From an uncultured Acetatifactor sp. (GTDB taxonomy: Bacteria > Bacillota > Clostridia > Lachnospirales > Lachnospiraceae): 13,053 nt of DNA. Below, in pieces: positions 1 to 5,618 of this stretch. The DNA lies in the NCBI GenBank assembly GCA_934402315.1, contig CAKRTS010000032.1:1-13053 (forward strand), given 5' to 3'. A program made the translations under genes and the position numbers. The notes below the pieces were generated by a model, which was not told the DNA's origin, did not search any database, and worked only from the letters and a program-made list of their open reading frames with translations. Every line of letters starts with the position of its first letter. Within the stretch, counting starts at the first letter, position 1.

Positions 1-64
1 TTGTTATCCAGCCCTCCGGCTGTATCGGTTGAGCAAAAGTCAGCGTGGGATTGATGTGGTATCT
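1..64. other. Left edge, no complete gene
   Basis: This stretch lies just beyond the stop codon of the truncated XRE gene. On the minus strand the same frame stays open from position 64 to the window edge (about 21 codons), but the translation does not resemble the fifth helix or linker expected after an XRE domain. It contains a third copy of the 10-mer GAGCAAAAGT (31-40) and a small hairpin (CAGCC at 9-13, GGCTG at 18-22) with no T-run. No gene can be assigned. Confidence 0.4.
31..40 (-). repeat. Third copy of the ACTTTTGCTC repeat
   Basis: GAGCAAAAGT on the plus strand, identical over 10 bases to the two copies in the XRE promoter and in the same orientation. No convincing -10 or -35 surrounds this copy. 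It could be an additional operator for a gene left of the window, or mark a duplication or recombination junction near the truncated 3' end of the XRE gene. Confidence 0.45.
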
Positions 65-202
65 TTATCTAAGTGAACCCCCGGTTTCCCATTTGCTGAC
101 GGCAGAGACGGAGACATTGAGGGCATCCGCAAGGTCTGACTGTGTCATATTGTCCCGCTGGCGCAGCTTTGTAAGTAATTTTCCGAATGCAAATTTATCC
201 AT
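65..202 (-). pseudogene. Truncated XRE-family helix-turn-helix regulator
   Basis: The product would be a 45-residue DNA-binding protein of the Cro/C1 (XRE) type. Residues 6-40 show the family pattern: an amphipathic first helix (FGKLLTKLRQ), the MTQSDLADALNVS turn and scaffold, and the recognition helix ending in VSAVSKWETG. An XRE domain normally continues with another helix of about 15-20 residues, usually followed by a linker and effector or dimerisation region. Here a TAA comes five residues after the tryptophan, so the domain is incomplete. The start is ATG at 202 because CCTCC on the plus strand (208-212) is a GGAGG ribosome binding site five bases upstream; a longer open frame back to 457 crosses promoter and GC-rich intergenic DNA and is rejected. 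The well-formed promoter and ribosome binding site suggest a once-functional gene that lost its 3' part, or a remnant at a rearrangement junction. A functional mini-regulator cannot be excluded. Confidence 0.7.
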
Positions 203-207
203 CTCTT

Positions 208-212
208 CCTCC
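208..212 (-). promoter_or_regulatory. Ribosome binding site of XRE stub
   Basis: GGAGG on the minus strand, five bases before the ATG at 202. It decides the start codon: the open frame extends upstream to 457, but only this ATG has a ribosome binding site and it begins exactly where XRE similarity begins. Confidence 0.8.
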
Positions 213-238
213 GGTAAAATTGGTAGATTTTTACGTTT

Positions 239-267
239 ATTATAGATTAGAGCAAAAGTAAAATCAA
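239..267 (-). promoter_or_regulatory. Sigma-A type promoter of XRE stub
   Basis: Read on the minus strand, TTGATT (262-267) is followed by exactly 17 bases and then the consensus -10 TATAAT (239-244). This would start transcription near 230 and leave a leader of about 30 bases before the ribosome binding site. One copy of the repeat ACTTTTGCTC lies in the spacer (250-259) and another immediately upstream of the -35 (271-280), so a protein bound there would cover the promoter. Confidence 0.75.
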
Positions 268-280
268 GTGGAGCAAAAGT
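250..280 (-). repeat. Two direct repeats overlapping the XRE promoter (putative operator)
   Basis: GAGCAAAAGT occurs on the plus strand at 250-259 and 271-280, a 21-bp period, or about two helical turns, so both copies face the same side of the DNA. An extra A after each copy makes the match 11 bases. One copy sits between -35 and -10 and the other abuts the -35, which is repressor-operator geometry. Which protein binds is unknown; autoregulation by the intact form of the XRE protein is the simplest guess. A third copy lies at 31-40. Confidence 0.55.
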
Positions 281-341
281 AGAATTGCCTTTTCCCAAGC
301 GTCTCTTGTGTCTACCGGGTGGGGGATGGTATGTTTGCGGT

Positions 342-356
342 GGGAGGGGGGGCGGG
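342..356 (+). other. Short-loop G-quadruplex motif
   Basis: The plus strand carries four G-runs separated by single bases (GGG, A, a run of seven G, C, GGG), which fits the G3-N1-G3-N1-G3-N1-G3 pattern. More G-runs lie on both sides (316-325, 372-376). Short single-base loops are the type expected to be most stable. It lies in the divergent intergenic region, upstream of the lipoprotein gene and behind the XRE promoter. Folding in the cell is not shown by sequence. Confidence 0.5.
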
Positions 357-392
357 CAGGATTCTGCGAGTGGGGGTGGTTCCGCGAGTGAC

Positions 393-533
393 GCTGCATA
401 AGAATGCACAGACCACCGCAGGCACGCTTGCGCTACCTTCCGCACGCAACGGCACATAAGATGCTACAGTACAGCATCTAAGTGCCGGCGGCTCCAGAGT
501 GCGCTACTTGTGGTCAGGTGCATTCTGTGCAGC
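393..533. repeat. 141-bp imperfect palindrome (hairpin-forming intergenic element)
   Basis: Several blocks pair in nested order: GCTGCA (393-398) with TGCAGC (528-533); GAATGCAC (402-409) with GTGCATTC (518-525); GACCAC (411-416) with GTGGTC (510-515); GGCAC (451-455) with GTGCC (482-486); AGATGCT (459-465) with AGCATCT (473-479) around a seven-base loop. The regions between (417-450 and 487-509) pair poorly. TGCGCTAC occurs on both sides (429-436, 500-507). There is no T-run, so it is not a plain terminator. It may be a non-autonomous mobile or palindromic repeat, or a structured leader RNA ahead of the lipoprotein gene. No target-site duplication was recognised. Confidence 0.6.
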
Positions 534-609
534 TGTGAGTTGAAAACTGTTGGCTGGAAGTGGTGGGGGCGCAAACGTTTATGAATTTGAAATAGGAAAG
601 GAGCAAGAG

Positions 610-2895
610 ATGAAAAGATTTGTGAAGGAAGTGATAGGAGGAGTGGCACTGGCGCTGATGCTTGGCGGGTGCGGTATGCAGGGGAGCGGAGGGCAGCAGC
701 TGCAGGAGCAGGGGACGGACAGACAGGAATCGGAGGAGGGTGCGGAGACGGTGTCGGTTACGGACATCCGCACGCTGCAGGAGCTCGCGCAGAGGGACAA
801 CTCGCTGGACGCGTATTCGGCAGTGCAGCATGCGATTCTGCCGTCGGAGCGCCCGAAGGCAGAGCTGGCGGGTGAATTCCCGTATGTGGCGCTGGGAGAG
901 AACAGCGCAGCCTGTTATGTGAAGTATGTTCCGATGAATCCGGAGGAGGAACGGGATGAATTCGCCATGGTGACGACAGGGGGCGATGAGAATATGATTG
1001 ATCTGACAGAGGATCGATTCTACGCCGGTATGGGGACAGCGCTTGGGAAGGACAGCTATTTTCTCTATGGCAGAAGCGGGGAGGTGTACTCCATCTTTGA
1101 GGTGGATGGCGGAATGAATCTCCTTCAGGAGATTCAGCTGGATTTTGTGGGCAGAGGTGAGAAGGAGTTTGAATATATTGCGCAGCTTGTGGCGGATACG
1201 GATGGGAGACTGCATGCCATTATCGAGAAAGCAAAACTGGCGGATGAGGGATGGTATGTAACGGAAGAGGAATATCGCTACTGTGTAATCTCCGCGGAGG
1301 GAGAGCTGCTGGCGGAATATGTGACAGCTGACACGGTATCCAATCTGGTTCCACTGTATGACGGGCGGGTTGCGCTGGCGACGAAGCAGACAAACCAGGG
1401 GAGACTTCTCCTGCAGTGCATGGATGTCGGGGCGAACAGGCTGACAACCGTTCTTGACTGTGAGAGGGAGCTTGCAAAGTTCAATTATTATTACACACTG
1501 ATGGATGAAAATACGCTGGTCTATGCGAATGCGATGGGAATCTACCGGAGAAGTCTGTCAGGGGGTGAGCCGGAGCTTTTGTATCTGTGGATGAATCACG
1601 GGGTGACGTTGTCCTCGGTTATGATGATGCAGGCGGGGGAGAACAGGATCAGTCTGGTCTACCGCTGTGAAAAGGGGCTGGGCTATCTGTGCATTGAACC
1701 GACAACGGAGGAGGTTGAATTAAAGGAGATCACGATTGTCGTTCCCTCCTATAAATCGGACATCTACCGGCTGGCGGTTGTGGAGTTTAACAGGCGGTAT
1801 CCGGCATGCCATATAAATATGAAGAGTTATAATGACAATACTACGGATGCGCTGCTGACAGAGCTGAATGCGGGGAAGGGTCCCGTGCTGATCGACGCGC
1901 TGGTGACGGGCTTCTCGGATAAGGAGGCGCTGTGGGAGCCGGTAGAGGAGGTACTGCAGCAGCTGGGGGTCATGGATAACCTTGTGGATAAGGCGATGGA
2001 TCAGGGGAGGATCAACGGCACGCTTTACGGCATTGTCCTTGATTTCTATCTTGAGACTGTGGTGACAGCGGACAAGGAGCTGACAGATTGGGATTATGAT
2101 CGGTTTTTGCAGCTGGTGTCGGAAAGAAAGAACCTGAAGGCGGTCATGAACAGCTGTGCAACGCAGGACGGCTGGTATTTTATAGTGGAATTTTTCATAC
2201 AGAGCATGGAAGACAATTATTTTCTGGATGCGGAGACAGCGGCAACAAACTTTGACAGTGAGGAGTTCCGGACAATCCTGCACCTTGCAAGGGATTATTG
2301 TGAAAGGAAGGACTTTGTGAACGCGGTGGAGGGACTGGAGGATGGACAGGTATTCTGCAATGTGATTACGATTACGCAGCCGGAGCAGCTTGCACTGTAC
2401 CGTTTTGCTTACGGAGACCGCGTGAATTATATCGGCTTTCCGTCGAAAAACGGTGCAAGACCTGTCATCAGAGGCGGAGATCCGATGGTGATGCGTAAGA
2501 ATGCGACAAAGGAGGAGAAGGAGCTCGCCTATGCATTTCTGGAAATTCTTTTATCGGAGGAGATACTGTCGAAGGCGACCGATGACTTGAATTATAAGCT
2601 CAGTGTCAGAAAGGATGTGCTGGCGGAGCAGCTCGCCGGTGTGGGCGAATGGGATATGCCATATGCGACAGGGTTTGAACCGATTTCCCTCGAGGGGGCG
2701 GTCGACCACGGGAAGGATGCGGAGCTGCTGTATGGGCTGTTGGAGAAGGCGGAGCCGAGGACGGGGTTTCCGCGGGAGCTGTATAGCCTGATCGCAGAGG
2801 AGGTGCAGAGCTATTTAGAAGGTACGGTCACGGAGGAGGTTGTCATACAAAATCTGACAAATCGCGTAGGTCTGTATCTTGAGGAGAGGAAATAG
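610..2895 (+). CDS. Large lipoprotein with C-terminal solute-binding (SBP family 1-like) domain
   Basis: A 761-residue exported lipoprotein, probably anchored to the outer face of the membrane. Residues 1-21 form a type II signal peptide with lipobox Leu-Gly-Gly-Cys, giving Cys21 as the lipidated residue; a polar Gln/Glu/Gly-rich linker follows to about residue 60. Residues about 75-365 are beta-rich with repeated short blade-like strands (for example YFLYGRSGEVYSIFEVDGG), suggesting a beta-propeller-like sensor region, though this is not proven. From about residue 372 (EITIVVPSYKSDIYRLAVVEF) to the end it resembles family 1 extracellular solute-binding proteins, including a start strand followed by an amphipathic helix. 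ATG at 610 is chosen because AAGGAG (598-603) lies six bases upstream and the signal peptide begins there. Family 1 proteins are usually 400-550 residues, so this one is enlarged at the N-terminus. No permease or ATPase gene adjoins it, so it may sense or scavenge rather than feed a local transporter. The ligand is unknown. Confidence 0.75.
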   Translation: MKRFVKEVIGGVALALMLGGCGMQGSGGQQLQEQGTDRQESEEGAETVSVTDIRTLQELAQRDNSLDAYSAVQHAILPSERPKAELAGEFPYVALGENSAACYVKYVPMNPEEERDEFAMVTTGGDENMIDLTEDRFYAGMGTALGKDSYFLYGRSGEVYSIFEVDGGMNLLQEIQLDFVGRGEKEFEYIAQLVADTDGRLHAIIEKAKLADEGWYVTEEEYRYCVISAEGELLAEYVTADTVSNLVPLYDGRVALATKQTNQGRLLLQCMDVGANRLTTVLDCERELAKFNYYYTLMDENTLVYANAMGIYRRSLSGGEPELLYLWMNHGVTLSSVMMMQAGENRISLVYRCEKGLGYLCIEPTTEEVELKEITIVVPSYKSDIYRLAVVEFNRRYPACHINMKSYNDNTTDALLTELNAGKGPVLIDALVTGFSDKEALWEPVEEVLQQLGVMDNLVDKAMDQGRINGTLYGIVLDFYLETVVTADKELTDWDYDRFLQLVSERKNLKAVMNSCATQDGWYFIVEFFIQSMEDNYFLDAETAATNFDSEEFRTILHLARDYCERKDFVNAVEGLEDGQVFCNVITITQPEQLALYRFAYGDRVNYIGFPSKNGARPVIRGGDPMVMRKNATKEEKELAYAFLEILLSEEILSKATDDLNYKLSVRKDVLAEQLAGVGEWDMPYATGFEPISLEGAVDHGKDAELLYGLLEKAEPRTGFPRELYSLIAEEVQSYLEGTVTEEVVIQNLTNRVGLYLEERK

Positions 2896-2929
2896 AGTAT
2901 AATGGACAAAAAAGGACGGAGATGGAAAG

Positions 2930-3928
2930 ATGAGAGTTGTGGATATGCATTGTGATACGATCAGCAGGCTGCTTGGGCTGCGCAGGGAGGGAAAGGCGGA
3001 GTCATTGCGGGAAAATACGGGGCATCTGGATCTGCTGCGGATGCGGCAGGGAAACTACTTACTGCAGAATTTTGCGCTCTTTGTTGACTTGGGAGAGGGC
3101 AGGAATCCATGGGAGGAGGTGTGCGCGCTCTATGACTGCTACCGGGAGGAGCTGGAGAAGAATGCTGACATCATAGCTCCGGTTTACCGTTATGCGGATA
3201 TTGCGGCAAATGAGAGAGCGGGGAAGCTCTCTGCGATGCTGACGGTGGAGGAGGGGGCTGTATGCAAGGGAGAGCCTGCGAAGCTGGAAGCGCTCTATGA
3301 GATGGGCGTGCGCATGGTGACGCTGACATGGAATTTCCCGAATGAGCTGGGCTATCCAAACCTGAGCAGGGAGCTTAGGGGCGAGGCGAGAAAGCACACT
3401 CCGAATCTGAGAGACGGGCTTACGGAGCGCGGCAGGGAGTTTGTGGAGGAGATGGAGCGGCTGGGGATGATTCCGGATGTCTCGCACCTCTCGGATGCCG
3501 GATTTTATGATGTGCTTGCGGTGACAAAAAAGCCCTTTGTCGCCAGCCATTCCAATGCGAGAGCGGTCTGTTCCCATGTCAGGAACATGACGGATGATAT
3601 GATCCGCAGGCTTGCGGAACGGGGAGGCGTGATGGGACTGAACTACTATGCGGATTTCTTGGAGGAGGTGCCCGCGGGAAGGGAGAATCCCGGAACCCTT
3701 GCGGCAATTGTCCGTCATGCGAAGCATATTGCGGATGTCGGCGGTATTGAGATTCTCGGACTGGGGAGCGATTTCGACGGGATTGATACCCATGCGGAGC
3801 TGCCCGGGGCGCAGAGCATGGAGAAGCTGTGGGAGGCGTTGAAGGCATCCGGCTTTACCGAAGCGCAGCTGGATGGGATTTTCAGCGGGAACGTTCTCCG
3901 GGTTTACAGGGAGACTCTCAGTTTATAA
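2930..3928 (+). CDS. M19 membrane-dipeptidase family metallopeptidase
   Basis: A 332-residue zinc dipeptidase of family M19 (renal dipeptidase type), which cleaves dipeptides and often accepts a D-residue at the second position. The family's metal and active-site signatures are visible: HCDT near the N-terminus (His7, Asp9), the VEEG segment (Glu107/Glu108), DVSHLS (His186), ASHSNARA (His207) and LGSDFDG (residues 278-284). Length is normal for a bacterial member and no signal peptide is present, so the enzyme is probably cytoplasmic. ATG at 2930 follows GGAG (2918-2921) by eight bases; an ATG at 2922 is out of frame and stops after three codons. The gene begins 34 bases after the lipoprotein gene with no terminator between, suggesting co-transcription. 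Turnover of imported or wall-derived dipeptides is a reasonable role, but the substrate is not shown by sequence. Confidence 0.93.
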   Translation: MRVVDMHCDTISRLLGLRREGKAESLRENTGHLDLLRMRQGNYLLQNFALFVDLGEGRNPWEEVCALYDCYREELEKNADIIAPVYRYADIAANERAGKLSAMLTVEEGAVCKGEPAKLEALYEMGVRMVTLTWNFPNELGYPNLSRELRGEARKHTPNLRDGLTERGREFVEEMERLGMIPDVSHLSDAGFYDVLAVTKKPFVASHSNARAVCSHVRNMTDDMIRRLAERGGVMGLNYYADFLEEVPAGRENPGTLAAIVRHAKHIADVGGIEILGLGSDFDGIDTHAELPGAQSMEKLWEALKASGFTEAQLDGIFSGNVLRVYRETLSL

Positions 3929-3954
3929 GATTTTTATTTTTTATTTTCCTCTTG

Positions 3955-3983
3955 TTTACAAATTACATTCCCTATGTTAGTAT
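3955..3983 (+). promoter_or_regulatory. Probable promoter of the uracil permease gene
   Basis: TTTACA (3955-3960, five of six consensus bases) is separated by 17 bases from TAGTAT (3978-3983, four of six). Transcription would start near 3990, giving a leader of only about 30 bases. The AT-rich stretch just upstream (3929-3950) would favour polymerase binding. No strong hairpin follows the dipeptidase gene, so read-through from the upstream operon is also possible. Confidence 0.5.
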
Positions 3984-4008
3984 CTTTAGAGAAAAAACGA
4001 CAAAAAAC

Positions 4009-4013
4009 GGAGG
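4009..4013 (+). promoter_or_regulatory. Ribosome binding site deciding the permease start
   Basis: GGAGG lies eight bases before the ATG at 4022. The in-frame ATG at 4016 is only two bases away, and the more distal in-frame ATG at 3974 falls inside the promoter, so 4022 is the preferred start. Confidence 0.75.
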
Positions 4014-4021
4014 AAATGACA

Positions 4022-5383
4022 ATGAAAATGATTTATCAAGTGGAAGACAAACCGAAATTCGGCGCTCTGATCGTGTTTGCCATCCAGCAGCTTCTGGCGA
4101 TCATGGCGGCGACACTGGTAGTTCCCATTATCGTCGGAAACGGAATGAGCTCTGCGGCAGCGCTGTTCGGCGCAGGTGTCGGAACCTTGGTCTATGTTGC
4201 TTTCACGGCGAAGAAGAGCCCCGTGTTCCTCGGATCATCCTTTGCCTTCATCGGTTCGATGTGTGCGGCGTTTGCAGGCGGCGTCTCCATGCAGCTTGGC
4301 TATGCGGGACTGATCCTCGGCGCATTCTTTGCGGGTCTGGTCTATGTAATTATTGCAGCTATTGTCAAGGTGGTTGGCGTAGAATGGATTAACAAGCTGA
4401 TGCCCGCAGTCGTAATCGGCCCCACTGTTGCAATCATCGGACTTTCCCTTGCGGGAAATGCAGTCGGCGATCTGACAACAGGCGGTGTCAAGGTGGACGG
4501 CGTATCGATCGCTTATCCTCTTGTGGCACTTGTCGGCGGACTGATTACACTGGCAGTTACCATGCTCTGCTCGAGCTTCGGCAAGAAGACGGCAAAGCTG
4601 ATTCCCTTCATCATCGGTATTCTTGCAGGCTATGCATTCTGTCTGATCTGCACGATCATCGGTACAGCGGCAGGCATTGACGGATTAAAGCTTCTGAACT
4701 TTGAGCATTTTACAAATCTTGTGGCAAACGGCGTGACACTGGAAACCTTTATCAAGATGCCGGAGTTTACCTTCCTCACAGCAGCAAAGGGTGTTTCCGA
4801 GATTAACGCATCTTACATTCTTACGATTGTTGCGGCATATGTTCCGGTTGCCTTTGTTGTATTCGCTGAGCATATTGCGGACCACAAGAACATTTCCTCC
4901 ATTATTGAAAGAGATCTTCTGGTAAAGCCGGGACTTCACAGAACCCTTCTGGGAGACGGTGTCGGCTCCATTGTCGGTGCATTCTTCGGCGGCTGCCCGA
5001 ACACGACCTACGGAGAGTCCATTGGCTGTGTTGCGATCACGAAGAACGCTTCCGTTGCAACCATCATGGCAGCAGCGGTGGGAGCGATTCTCATTTCCTT
5101 CATTTCGCCGTTCATCGCGTTCGTCAACTCCATTCCCTCCTGCGTAATGGGTGGTGTCTGCATCGCACTGTATGGATTCATCGCGGTATCCGGTCTGAAA
5201 ATGATTCAGGAGGTTGATCTGAACAAGAACAAGAATCTGTTCGTCGTATCAGTGATCCTGATCGCTGGTATCGGTGGTCTGACACTGAACTTCGGAGCGG
5301 TGACGATCACATCTATTGCATGTGCGCTGATTCTTGGAATTCTTACGAACCTGATGCTCAAGAAAGCACCGGAAGAGGACTAA
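4022..5383 (+). CDS. uraA: Uracil permease, NCS2 nucleobase:cation symporter
   Basis: A 453-residue integral membrane protein of the NCS2 family that imports uracil, typically with protons. Long hydrophobic segments run almost end to end, consistent with the 14-helix fold. The two substrate-site acidic motifs of UraA are both recognisable: AEHIADHKN with Glu283 and GGCPNTTYGESIG with Glu332. The 49-residue interval equals that between Glu241 and Glu290 of E. coli UraA, which supports uracil rather than xanthine or urate specificity. The usual TYGEN is TYGES here, a conservative oddity. The start at 4022 is set by a GGAGG eight bases upstream. The gene sits alone between its own promoter and a terminator. 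The leader is too short for a PyrR attenuator or purine riboswitch. Annotation as a general uracil-xanthine permease is the alternative. Confidence 0.93.
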   Translation: MKMIYQVEDKPKFGALIVFAIQQLLAIMAATLVVPIIVGNGMSSAAALFGAGVGTLVYVAFTAKKSPVFLGSSFAFIGSMCAAFAGGVSMQLGYAGLILGAFFAGLVYVIIAAIVKVVGVEWINKLMPAVVIGPTVAIIGLSLAGNAVGDLTTGGVKVDGVSIAYPLVALVGGLITLAVTMLCSSFGKKTAKLIPFIIGILAGYAFCLICTIIGTAAGIDGLKLLNFEHFTNLVANGVTLETFIKMPEFTFLTAAKGVSEINASYILTIVAAYVPVAFVVFAEHIADHKNISSIIERDLLVKPGLHRTLLGDGVGSIVGAFFGGCPNTTYGESIGCVAITKNASVATIMAAAVGAILISFISPFIAFVNSIPSCVMGGVCIALYGFIAVSGLKMIQEVDLNKNKNLFVVSVILIAGIGGLTLNFGAVTITSIACALILGILTNLMLKKAPEED

Positions 5384-5405
5384 TATTCTTATATAAATGA
5401 AGAGA

Positions 5406-5446
5406 AACCGTTCGTTTTCACTGAGGTGGGAATGGGCGGTTTTTTT
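5406..5446 (+). terminator. Intrinsic terminator after the uracil permease
   Basis: AACCGTTC (5406-5413) pairs with GGGCGGTT (5434-5441), allowing G-T pairs. Inside it TTTTCAC (5415-5421) pairs with GTGGGAA (5426-5432) around a four-base loop, and a T-run continues to 5446. It lies 22 bases past the stop codon and separates the permease from the giant surface-protein gene. Confidence 0.88.
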
Positions 5447-5466
5447 GTGTGTCAACTCTCTGTTAT

Positions 5467-5498
5467 GTCGTTTCGTGCGCAAAATCGTCGTTTCGTGC
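5467..5498 (+). repeat. Twin 12-bp direct repeats, putative activator site
   Basis: GTCGTTTCGTGC occurs at 5467-5478 and again at 5487-5498. The similarity extends a few bases on (GCAAAATC versus ATAAATCA), giving a 20-bp period. They lie about 45-75 bases before the likely transcription start of the giant gene. Two same-face direct repeats at this distance are typical of sites for dimeric activators of the LytTR/ComE type, and the CGTTT core is loosely similar to that class. The factor itself is unidentified. Confidence 0.55.
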
Positions 5499-5503
5499 AT
5501 AAA

Positions 5504-5534
5504 TCAACATTTCTTAAAAAAAGTATGATAGAAT
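5504..5534 (+). promoter_or_regulatory. Promoter of the giant surface-protein gene
   Basis: Two overlapping -10 candidates are good matches: TATGAT (5524-5529) and TAGAAT (5529-5534). The -35 is poor; TCAACA (5504-5509) is the best candidate but its spacing is not ideal (14 or 19 bases). A good -10 with a weak -35 and paired repeats upstream suggests an activated promoter. The leader would be about 75-80 bases. Confidence 0.5.
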
Positions 5535-5544
5535 GTTCCGAAAT

Positions 5545-5578
5545 GAGCCGGGCGGGCATGGAAATATCCTGCCGGTTC
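5545..5578 (+). promoter_or_regulatory. Stem-loop in the leader of the giant gene
   Basis: GAGCCGG (5545-5551) pairs with CCGGTTC (5572-5578) over seven pairs including one G-T. The interior can extend with CGGG/CCTG or refold as a GGCA/TGCC hairpin. No T-run follows, so it is not a terminator; it could stabilise the mRNA 5' end or be a regulator's target. It lies 40 bases before the start codon and does not cover the ribosome binding site. Confidence 0.4.
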
Positions 5579-5618
5579 TAATTTCTCATAGGAACAGAGA
5601 CAGAAAAGGAGAGTAACA

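Noticed and set aside
203..457. Upstream extension of the XRE reading frame to a 130-codon frame
   Set aside because: The extension is Pro-rich because of the G-rich plus strand, crosses the consensus promoter, and has no ribosome binding site; XRE similarity starts exactly at the ATG at 202.
571..584. Possible catabolite (cre) operator around the palindrome AAACGTTT
   Set aside because: Only the central CG, one A, one T and one outer G fit the cre consensus; both conserved outer CA positions fail.
541..600. Promoter directly upstream of the lipoprotein gene
   Set aside because: TTGAAA (542-547 area) and TATGAA (580-585) exist but spacing and partner hexamers are wrong, so no promoter is claimed; the true start may lie further upstream.
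2898..2903. TATAAT just after the lipoprotein stop as a separate promoter for the dipeptidase
   Set aside because: No -35 at 16-18 bases; the only TTGA-like hexamer is 13 bases away, so co-transcription is preferred.
3829..4392. 187-codon plus-strand frame overlapping the dipeptidase end and the permease start
   Set aside because: It lies in a different frame over two well-supported genes, has Arg/Cys-rich composition typical of a shadow frame, and has no ribosome binding site.
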